A stretch of 64,000 nucleotides of DNA, taken from positions 9,715,001-9,779,000 of the forward strand of contig NC_092520.1 in assembly GCF_037038585.1 (NCBI RefSeq), written 5' to 3'. This document shows positions 54,161-64,000 of this stretch, piece after piece. Under the pieces are notes generated by a model. The model did no database searches and was not told the origin of the DNA. It saw nothing but the letters and a program-made list of their open reading frames with translations. The first letter of the stretch is position 1. The number at the start of each line of letters is the position of its first letter. The DNA is from Patagioenas fasciata. Its lineage: Eukaryota > Chordata > Aves > Columbiformes > Columbidae. The position numbers were made by a program, and so were the translations under genes.

Positions 54161-54601
54161 GCAGAATAGTGGAGAGAGTCAGTGGAGGCAAAGAGCTACT
54201 TTGGAGCTGTGGTTCTTCTCTCCTGCCTTAAAATCTGTTTCAGCGTAAGATTACATAGTCCCCATAAGTGCCTGTTTTTTTCCAATGACTGCGAAGGTGT
54301 TCTAGAGACAGAGTGCTATACAAATCATGTTGCTTGGTGTGTGACACCAGGCAGTGGCTTATAAAATAGCTGCAAATTAAGAACAATAAGAATTAAATGC
54401 CTTTTTTACATTCACAGCCGCATTCCTACACACTCCCTAGCAAAAAAACATGGGGAAAATTGAGAAAATGAATCAACTCTGAATGTATAATCTTACTGCT
54501 GGTTTTCAGTAGCTGAAAAGCACTTTGACAATGTGCCAGCAGAGACTCTTTTTTTGAAAAATACTTGGTGATCTTTGGATTAAAAACTGTTGCTCAGTAT
54601 G

Positions 54602-54616
54602 ACACTAGGTGGCATT
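54602..54616 (+). promoter_or_regulatory. Candidate CTCF-binding motif
   Basis: ACACTAGGTGGCATT fits CCASYAGRKGGCRSY at 13 of 15 positions, including the central YAGRKGGCR block. It lies in intergenic sequence outside recognised repeats. Motif match only. Confidence 0.35.
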
Positions 54617-55147
54617 GTATAAATACATATAAAGCCTTGTGCTTTTATCTTTCTGTTTCAAAGGAATGATCTGGTATGAAAATCTCATAAAAATGTGTGG
54701 GGTTTATTCACTGATTTTTGTTCTCTGTCCATTGTAGTCTGCGATTTAGTGTCACTGAAATGCATGGAATAGTCCAATGATAAGCTTCAATTCATGGTTT
54801 CATCTACTGTTGAGAATCTTTCTTTTATTTACATATGATATTTACTCTTGAACAACAGCATTTTCTGGAATATAAATGAGAATAGATTCAAGTCTCATGA
54901 CTTCTTATACTTTGTGAGAGGCTTAGAGTTTGACCAGTTCAGTCCTAAGGTGGCCAATGAGTTTCTGTGAACTACTACAACCTGCTGAGCATGCCTCCTT
55001 GTTCTTAAGAACACTTCTCAGGTAGGTTGTGCCTCTAAAGGGTCACATCAGGATTGTGTGATGGTCTCAGTTGTTGGAAATAGTTATTTTATTTTTTTTT
55101 TTCTCTCACCTAGTGCCAGTCCTGTCTCTGTATGGGCAAGAGTTGGA

Positions 55148-55640
55148 TCTAGGGAGCTACAGGGTGGTCAGCCTCACCTTGAGAAGGCAGTGAAGACAAT
55201 AGTTCTGGAAACCACTTCTACACATACTAAGTTAAAGAAGATGATTTGGAGTAGTCAGCACAGATTAAACAAGGGGGAGTAATGCCACACCAACCTAAGA
55301 ACCTTCTACAATGAAATGACGAGCTCAGTGCACGAGGGGAAACCAGTGGATGTTATCTTCACCTGAACATGGCTTTTTGACACTGTCTCCTGTAACATTT
55401 TCATAGGCAAACTGATGAAGTATGAGTTAGGTAAATAAACAAGGAGATGGACTGAGAACTGGCTGAGCTGCTGAGGTAAAAGGGTTGTGATCATCAGCAT
55501 GAAGTCCATGGAGATAGTGAAAATCCAGCTGTACAAGGCCATCAGCAACCTTCTCTTGATGACCGTGCTTTAAGTACGGTCCTGGACTAGACAATCTCCA
55601 GAGGTCCCTTCCCACCTCAAATATTCTGTGGTTTTGTGAA
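55148..55640 (+). mobile_element. CR1 LINE, old RT-to-3' fragment with internal loss (plus strand)
   Basis: Begins with a degraded NYR/GSYRVVSLT-like block (GGGAGCTACAGGGTGGTCAG). It continues with CAGCACAGATTAAACAAGGG (remnant of QHGFRKG-type residues), GTGGATGTTATCTTCACCTG and TTTTTGACACTGTCTCCTGT (remnants of VDVI-Y and FDTVS). It then jumps to the 3' region AATCTCCAGAGGTCCCTTCC and ends TTCTGTGGTTTTGTGA. Palm motif C and the C-terminal coding region are missing, so an internal deletion of several hundred bases is implied. Confidence 0.85.
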
Positions 55641-57425
55641 CAGCAGTTTATCTGCTCACTTAGGTTTGAGCCTGTAGCTCAAGCCTCCACTTTTATAAGC
55701 ATCTGTAACTATTTGAGGCAGGGCAGAGTGATGCTGGCCCTGCAGGACTGCTCCAAATTGGTGTCCTGTTGCTCAGGGAGAAGTGGCAGATGTGTGCAGT
55801 TTCATTTCTAGGAAAAGGTTGTGTTTACGGCCGCAGGCTAGCATATAAATGCTTGGTCATGCTGGACTATGTAAGAAGAGAAATTGACTTTAGGTTTTTA
55901 ATACGCTTCTGATACTTGGACTGAAACTCATCATGCTGGGGTGATTTTACACAAGAAATATTTTAAGGTTTGATGGCCAACCAAACAATATGTCTAATCG
56001 TTGAACTGCCACACCATCTTGGTAGTACTACTGTTAAACAAGGGAAATTTATTTGTCTTCAGATACTTGAAGCAGCAGGGTGTCTTGGACTCATTTTAAT
56101 GCACTGTAGATCTCCGCAGCCTAAACAAACAAGTATGTGGATTGCAGCTAGAAACTTGCCTATCTGTGTTAGAGGAAAGTCACCCTTGCTCACCCCAAGG
56201 GACCTACAGAGGCACATCAAGCTGTGATGGCATTGCTCAATGGGACGTGGTTTATGTAGGTGATGCAAAAAAGAGTGATCTTCTGGGAATTTTTAGGGAA
56301 CAGAACTCATTAATAGTATTTTTTTTAAAATAGTGTTGTCAGTTCTATTATATTTTAAATACATATTTCAAAATTTCCAAACAAATTTTAATTAAAAAAA
56401 AAATGATCTGTTTCAGGGTTGTAACTCATAGTTGTATGACATCATTTAGTGTACTTTAAAACAAAGCAAACTCTTAAAAACAATTCAGTGGTTGCAGAAA
56501 AAATGGCTTTGGTAGATGGTGATTTACAGCATGTTTTTCACAAGATGAATATGAACCAACCAAAATATTAAAAAAAAACCAAAAAACAAAAACTAATGAA
56601 GCTGAACCCTGTAAAACAGTCTACTTTTTTTTTTTTTTTCCTTTAAATTGTTTTATTTTAAAAGCTGAATCCAGTGTTGAACTCTCTGGAGGAGAACTAA
56701 ATGCTTCAAGGATTAACAGACCTTAGTAATTGAACTGGCCAAGGAAAAGTTTCCTCTTTTTGCCTGCCTTCTTCTAATGTATTTTTAGCCAATACAGCCT
56801 GTTTTACTGTGTTAATGCATTATTGTTCCTATTTCATGGGAGATGGTAGGGATGTGAAAGAGTGTTGAGATCATGGGGCAATAGGAGTCAGTGTATTAGC
56901 ACAAAGACCGATTATTTCTATCTTTACTAGCCAGAGGGGATGGTGCAACATCTGTTCTTTGCAACTACGGAAAGTATTTGGTCAACCTGCCAGTTACCAA
57001 TTATTGCACTGTACCGACAAGAATGAGCGTCACACGATTTCAGACATATGGAAGGTGCCTGTTGGGGTGAATTTCAATCTGAGTTGCAGAGCTCAGCCAA
57101 AAATTCACAGTAAATCATTTATATGACAAATTCGGATTCCTTGCTGCCTGTGGGAAATCGCATCTATCATTCTGAGGGTCTTACACTGCTGCCCTTAACT
57201 GCAATAGTCGATTCCTTTCTTTCAAAAGGAGCTGGAAACCTCTGGGGTTCTTTGAGCAGAAATGAGGGGTCCTGGGCTCTACTCTGGCCATGCTTTTGGG
57301 ATTCACATCTACATATCACCTGCACATCAGTCAAAATAATTTATCGACATCCATGGATAGATTTTCCTTTCCCTCCGTTTTCTTTGAGATAGGACTGTTA
57401 AACAGTAACAAGCTTGGTGTGTGAT
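55641..57425. other. Intergenic AT-rich sequence, no gene seen
   Basis: Contains homopolymer-rich stretches (A-run at 56392-56402, T-run at about 56624-56639) and no recognised repeat family or exon. Confidence 0.5.
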
Positions 57426-58039
57426 TCTCCTTTTCTCTTTTCTCTTTTCTTCTTTTATTTTCTTTTCTCTTTTTTCTTTTCTCCTTTATTTTCTCTTTTC
57501 TTCTTTTCTTTTCTTTTCTTTTCTTTTCTTTTCTTTTCTTTTCTTTTCTTTTCTTTTCTTTTCTTTTCTTTTCTTTTCTTTTCTTTTCTTTTCTTTTCTT
57601 TTCTTTTCTTTTCTTTTCTTTTTTCTTTTCTTTTCTTTCTTTTTTCTTTTCTCTTTTTTTCTTTTCTTTTTCTTTTCTCTTCTCTTTCCTTTTCTCCGTT
57701 CCTGTCCTGTCCTTTCCTGTCCTTTTTTCTTTTTTCTTTCCCTTCCCTTCCCTTCCCTTCCCTTCCCTTCCCTTCCCTTCCCTTCCCTTCCCTTCCCTTC
57801 CCTTCCCTTCCCTTCCCTTCCCTTCCCTTCCCTTCCCTTCCCTTCCCTTCCCTTCCCTTCCCTTCCCTTCCCTTCCCTTCCCTTCCCTTCCCTTCCCTTC
57901 CCTTTTTTCTTTTTCTTTTCCTTTTCCTTTTTCTTTTTCTTTTTCCTTTTTCTTTTTTCTTTCCTTTTATTTTCCTTTTCTTTTTTCTTATTTTTTCCTT
58001 TTGTTTTCTTTTCTTTCCTTTTTTCTTTTCTTCTTTTCC
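57426..58039. repeat. Homopyrimidine tract: (TTTTC)n then (CCCTT)n
   Basis: About 610 bp almost free of purines on the + strand. A lead-in of mixed TTTTCTCTTTTC is followed by about 24 near-perfect TTTTC units (57502-57620) and an irregular TTTTTTC part. Next come a short TCCTGTCC island (57698-57722) and about 33 perfect CCCTT units (57739-57903), then a decaying T-rich tail. Open frames of over 200 codons on + encode only Phe/Ser/Leu/Pro repeats and are artefacts. Such tracts can form intramolecular triplex (H-DNA) and are usually length-variable. Confidence 0.99.
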
Positions 58040-61000
58040 AGAAATAATAGATTATTTAGCTTGTCATTAACATTTAAAGAGGTTGCACTTTTTCCTGTAA
58101 TTCCTTGTCACATTGCTGCATGGCCACAGAAATAGCTTATCTGGCCCTTGGTACAACTGAAGAGCAGAGAAGGGGAGGTGTAGGGCAAAAACCTTCTAAA
58201 TCACAGCTTCTACTTGAGGAACAGGGCCCTGCAGATCTCCCAGCCTTCTCCTGTTTCTTCCTACCACCAGGTCTTTATTCCTTTTTTGCTTCCCAGGAAA
58301 TGTTTCACGCCTTGAGCTGAGCTAAATACCAAAGCCGTGACTGCTCCAAGGGGTAGAAATTCTGGCAAGGGAAGCAGAGAGTGTCACTACTGCATTTTTA
58401 AGCTCTTCATATCAAATGAATTGCCTTTGGTACACAGAAAACAAATGTAGCAGCCTTGTTTTCAGGACTGGTGTTGGAGCTTTTCACACCATTTCTAAAG
58501 AGGGAATCTGGGCCTTTTGAGTAGCTGTCATGATCCCAGATCTCTCAGTGTCACATTTCCTCCTGGCTTAAAAATACAGGAAGGGAAACTTCCCACATAC
58601 GGATGGCAAGGCACTTTCTGACAGGATTATTGTAAAAATGCTGTAAATCTTACTTATGCTTTGTAATGATGGGCTAGGAAGATGCACATGAGAGAATGAC
58701 CATACCCAGCTTGTTTGGCTACTGAACACTTCTGCAACTTGTCTTCATGTCTGTGGCACCAAAACCTGCTTTCTGTGAATATTAGTTAAGAAAGCGTGTG
58801 CATTTTCAGAGAGGATTGCACAAGATGAGGAATGAGAGTTGCCCATGGCGCAGCACTAGTGTTCTCTCTGGCCAGATCTACTGGGTATCATGATGCACTG
58901 CAAAAACATAGATATATCTTCAGTACTTACTGCATCGAGTTTCTAGTTCATCAAATAAAGCCAAAGTTGATGATGATCTGGACTTTATTTTCGTTTTGCC
59001 ATTTTGGGTTTTGGACTGAATCACCATTTGACAGCAGGAACAGCATTTGTGTGATTATATGAAGAGTAGCAATGTTTTAGTCACTGAACTTCGCATTCTT
59101 CAAATCAAATAACAAACCCTCTTTCACATGCAGTGTAAGATATAATGGATAGTATGTTTGACACTTCTACCATGCCAAATAGAGATTTTGCAGGATCCTC
59201 TGTGGGTTCTATGATATGCAAGTGCTTGCAGAAAGCTGTGCGTGGCACTGAGCTCTCACTGCTGGAGAGAGCAGTACGTGCCAGGTGGTGCATCACAGCA
59301 GGTTCAGGTCTGCTTGGGTTCTGCCAGTATCCACTGTGACTTCTGTGCAGTATTATTCTTCCCAGTAGGCTGGCACAGAAGGAGTTTCCTCTCCCACAGG
59401 ATCAGCTTGATAGATCTCAGTCATTTCTGATGTTGCAGGCACTCTGCTCTTAGCTAGTTCTGTTTCTGGATGTAATTTTCACATGCTGGAGTGAAGTGGA
59501 GTACAAGAGAGAGCCTGAATGCCATTCACCTGTAGCTCAAGGACTGCCCTGTCTTGCACAGCAGCAGCAGCTTCGATGGTATTTTCACACTGTCCTGACT
59601 TCAACATGGTACTTAGCTGGGATGTTTTCTAGATAATTTTGATTGGTGACGGACATCGTTGGCTGTAGAGGTGATCACCTTCTGTACTGCACAATCTCCC
59701 CATCACGAGTGCAACCCATGAACATGCAGTATTCCATATCCTATATCAAACCTGCCTCTTCACCTGGATTTCTAAAGCAGATACCTTATTGCTTGTAGGT
59801 CCATTCAAAAAACAAAAATGTTGGGCCTTCCTTTAGGTGGGAGAACTGGAAGCAGAAGAGTGTTGACATTCTAGGGTGTTAAATACAGTAGTGTTGAAAA
59901 CATCTGAATCCCTGGTTAGACAGAATTAGGCCCACAGCTTGAAAACAAGATGCTCATGTCACCATCCTTTGGTGATGTTGCAAGGTCACTGTCTGAGAAG
60001 TTAATCCTGTGAGTGGTCCTGTGAGCTGATCTGGCCATAGCTGAGCTGCTGTAAAAGGGCTCAGCCCATTATCCTGATGACTGATCTTCCTCACCTTCTC
60101 GTAGGTTCTACTGGTGTAGTTTTTCTAGCCTTAGTCTGCCAAACTGTCCTCTGTAAAGGTCAGAACAAGTAAAACACACTAAAAAGTTACAGCTAAATCT
60201 AGATACAAGCACATTTTTACCGGTGGTTCTGGAGACTGTAGTAACTGGCATCAGATGTAGCAGGAAGGAGAGGCGGGGGCAAGCGGCCAGGGACAGGCTG
60301 GGGGCTGTAATCTCTTAAGCCAAGGCAGCTGCAGCAGCACAGCCCGTCTGGCTGTGCCATTACATCGTGCGAGTGAGAGGACCCAGACGTCGACGACTGC
60401 AGGGAGCAGGAGCTTAATTCTGCTCCCTAGATCCAGACATTGCTTAAAGGGTAGACACCCGCTGTAGCTGACCTGCCTGTCTCGTCTCTATTAGCATGCT
60501 GGTGTTTGCTTCATTCAGCACTGTTTTATGCCTTTATGCAATTAATTTCATTTTTCTTGGCATTTGAATGACCTTTTATTCCAGCCCCTCCGTTCATATT
60601 TGTCTTCCCACAGACACATTAGTAGCATGCTCCAATAACAGATAAGAGGTGTGGTAAATACCCTTGGGTCTCGTTACCATTTGAGAACTTACTATTTAAG
60701 AAATATGGCCCCAAATGTGCTGGCAAATGAAAATAATTAGCCATAGCCCATTATGAACAACTGCTCTGCTGTGCCCTCCGTGTGCACTTAACAACACGTG
60801 TGTGAGAAGTACTACCCCACCCATGGGTGTCCTTTTTCACCCAGGCATGGTCCAACTTGACATGGTGGTCTCTCACCAAGCTCTTTCCTTGGATTTGGTG
60901 CTCTTGATGTAGCTGGTGTACAGACATCTCCCATCCTGGGGAAACGGTCTGATCCTTTAACTTACGCAATAAAACACTATGGCATGGTGTAAAAACTGAG

Positions 61001-64000
61001 CAGGAACCGCTGTGTATACTGGGAGGTGCTTCTCTTCAGTCTTCCCATATTCCCTGTTTTCAGGCTCTGCTCTCCCTTCTGATACCAGGAGGATCTTTTT
61101 CTTCCTTCTGTCTTAGGGGTCTGGGCTTATGTTGACTCCAACTTTTCCCTTTCACCCACAAAGTCTCTGATTTTCCTGTGCAGCTAAATGCTTGCTTCAC
61201 ACTGCACTTTCTCCAGTTTCTCTTTGGTTTTCACTGGTCATCACATGGAGGGCTCAGTCATGGCCCTTGCTACTGCTTGAATCCATGTCCTTGCTCCCTG
61301 GAATGGCTCACCTCATGTACAGCCATCTCTGCTCTGTTGGCTTGGTGAATCTTCATCTCACCCTGGGGGCCCTCACAATGCTTCACTGATGGGGAGTTTT
61401 TCCTGCCAGGAGCCAGCTTTCCTTGGTGTTCATAGGCACTGACCTTGGTGGGGTCTTCTCCTGCAGGAAACTTCAAAGACAACAACATAGACAGAATGTG
61501 ACCGAGAGAAAAATAAAAGTTCCTCTTTCTGTTGATACCACAGATCTGTTGCACCAACCTTTGAGTTTATCTGACTCTTGTGTAGGAACATACAGCTCAG
61601 AAATACTTTTTGGTAAATGTATATGGGAACAATGTCATAAATTTCCCATCAAATAGTTTTATGGGGAGTATGTACACACAAATGCTATTTGCAAGGCTAT
61701 TGCTGCCCTAGAATATTACAGCAGTTCTCTCGGTCATTATTAATTCCTCAAGCATTTAATCAACCCTGTGCAAAGAGGTCTGTGAATGCTCCACCACTCT
61801 CCATCTGTTGAATTTGTGGTGTGGCAACCTGGGTTATTAAATAGCTGTGGCTATATGGAGAGTAAATCAAATCATGGCTCTGCAAGCCTTTTTATTACAG
61901 TAAGCAGAAGGGACTGCTCTCTTCTGCTTTTTATTTTTTGCAACAGTGATTTGTTTCCTGCCTCACTGTTTGCGAGTGACTGAGATGCTTTGGGCTCACT
62001 TGGAACATCCTTCTTCCCCTACCACATATGGGCAGCTCCTAGAGTCTTTGCACCTGGGGCTAATTTACAGCTACTTTCTGTAAAGAAAAAAGTTCTGGAT
62101 GTGGGGCTGGGTTGTACCAGATCACAGGAGGTCTCCTGTGACTTAGGTCCATGTATGTGCTCAGTAAATGGTGGTTTCTCTTAACGCCGATACCTTTCTC
62201 AGATGGCCTGGGATCAAAGGATCTCAAGGCCTAATGTCCCACCTGAAGTGAGCAGGGAAGATCCTTGCTCTGGCAACCTTTGTGAGATCTGCAGGCGTCC
62301 ATCTGGCCTTGTGGACGGTCCCCTCTGAGTAGGAGCTGTTTTCTCAACCTTGCTTATTCCTGAAAGGCAGCAGCAGGTGAGCACAAGGCCCATGCAGTGC
62401 TGAAGTGCCCACCCCAAACCTCAGCTCTGTGTAGTAGATGGTTGTGTTACTCAACTTGAATGCAGTGTAGTTGCTTGGTTTCCAGCTCAGTTTGATGAAT
62501 ATCTTGGTGTTTTGCTATTCTTGTTGTCTTGCTGTTTTCGGCTAAAAAAACCTTATCCCCTCATTCCCTCATTTTCTCTATTTACAATTCCAGTTCGAAG
62601 GAGCATAATAAATACTTTGAAAGACCTTTGTCATTTTTTATAACACCATGACAGTCAGAGGATATAGTACAGTATTTTTAGGACTTAAAGAATAAACACA
62701 CTTACATATAGGACTAATTTGGCAGTAGAAATAAAGGCTTAGTATTTTCCCAGTAATAATGCCAAGATTGGCTTAAAAATTATTTGTTATTTGTATGTTT
62801 GAAAAGATTCACAAGTCCTGAAAGTTTTGTGGATTTTTGCATGAACAATTCATCCAAAAAGTCCCCAAGAAGACTGTTCATATCTTAGCATTCTTTAGCT
62901 TCTGGTGTTTTAGTTACCACTCACAGAGTGGAGATAATACTTTATGACTTTTGTGGTTACTGACACATAAAAATAATGAATAATCACATTGGCCATTTGG
63001 AAAGAGCCCTGGCTTTTACTGTACAAGTGCTCAAACAAGATATTGGCAAAACACTTTCAAACAAAGAGTCGATTTTTATGTAAAAAAAAAAGTTTGAATT
63101 GGTGGAAAAATATGGAGGGACTACTTTACTAATAGGTATTACTCTGCAACTAATTTATCAAGTTCTATTTATAAAACAGATACATCTGTGGAAAAGCTTT
63201 GTGAGGAAGCCTATAAACACGCAGCCTTCATTCTCTTCTAACTGTGAACTGGGGACATGTTCTCCTTCCTGTTCCCAAACCTGAGTATAATTTATATTTT
63301 TGTGTGGAAACCACGTAAAGCCGAGTGGTGGCTTCATCCAGTTGTAACACAAAACCAGGAGAATTTTGTGGTTTTGGCTGGGGCTTTCTTTTATAATTTG
63401 ATTTTAATACAAGTAAAAACAAGCTTCTTGGCTGGGACACAGAGTCTGAATTGCCTCCTCCCAAAATAAGAAGTACGTGCTCTGCGAAGCTGGCGCAGGT
63501 TGACCGTCTGTGGGTGACCCTGAGTCTCCACCTGCAGATCCATGTGCGACCTGCCCTGTCCTCCAACAGATACACAACCCTCCCTCTCCTCAGTGTATTG
63601 TCACTGACTAAGTATTCACTTTTTTTTCGTTTCCATTCCCTTGGGCTGGACCAATTTCGTAATTATTTTAATGCCGTTCTCCCTGTTCAGAGAATGGAAA
63701 CCGGGCAATTCATCACCTTTTTTTTTTCTAGTCAGATTTGCTTTCAGATGGCTGTGCTTTTTGGGTTAAAACCCCTGAAGAAGGATGCTTCTCCACGATG
63801 TTTCTCAGGGAGATTCAATTGCAGGAATGCATGTTAACTTATGTTAATATTACCTTTGGCAGAAACACTGTTGCTGTTTGATAAATACAGTCTAAAATGA
63901 CAGAAAAAGTTGGATGAACCAACCGAACTTTATTTTTCTGTTTCTGTCAGGCTGCTGTGTGTGAAGGAAGATCTTACAGATAAGAAGTCCCCTGGTGATC
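58040..64000. other. Intergenic, no gene recognised
   Basis: About 6 kb of unique-looking sequence with only short frames on both strands. No CR1 terminus is visible. The segment around 60500-60740 is AT-rich, non-repetitive and rich in TAAT/ATTA-type sites, as is common in conserved non-coding elements, but conservation cannot be judged here. In human the next gene on this side of TMEM135 is far away, so an absence of exons is expected. Confidence 0.5.

Noticed and set aside
57414..58070. Open frames of more than 200 codons rich in Phe, Ser, Leu and Pro
   Set aside because: They are translations of the pyrimidine microsatellite; no stop can arise in a pure TTTTC/CCCTT array.

Overview
The window looks like nuclear DNA of a bird. 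The evidence is spliced vertebrate coding exons with GT-AG introns, AT-rich non-coding sequence, and an interspersed repeat load made almost entirely of CR1 LINE fragments, which is the avian/archosaur pattern. I cannot resolve the species from the sequence alone. No bacterial-type gene organisation, rRNA, tRNA or CRISPR array is visible.

The only protein-coding gene I can support is TMEM135 (transmembrane protein 135, also called peroxisomal membrane protein 52), on the + strand. Nine exons between 16740 and 35024 encode the C-terminal 288 residues and the stop codon. All splice sites are canonical and the phases join without interruption. The 288 residues equal what remains of the 458-residue human protein after the matching start point. 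The 5' exons, encoding about the first 170 residues, are not here. Positions 1-16739 are therefore read as the 3' part of one large upstream intron, which holds CR1 fragments, a (GGAAA)n microsatellite and a 0.2-kb direct repeat.

From 35025 onward come the 3' untranslated region, with several possible poly(A) signals, and about 27 kb of apparent intergenic DNA. This part holds CR1 copies of different ages. The largest is a 1.5-kb minus-strand copy with a recognisable but broken reverse transcriptase (39071-40560). Three other copies share an identical 95-bp 3' core. A fossil of the endonuclease/linker part of CR1 ORF2 lies at 53262-54160. There is also a 0.6-kb homopyrimidine tract at 57426-58039 and a few motif-level candidates for CTCF binding. 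In human, TMEM135 is followed by a long gene-poor interval before RAB38 and CTSC, so an empty flank fits known synteny.

I did not find a convincing undescribed biological system. The points most worth checking are the identical 95-bp CR1 core, the two direct-repeat pairs in introns, the strong CTCF-like motif just downstream of the gene, and the polypurine/polypyrimidine tracts.
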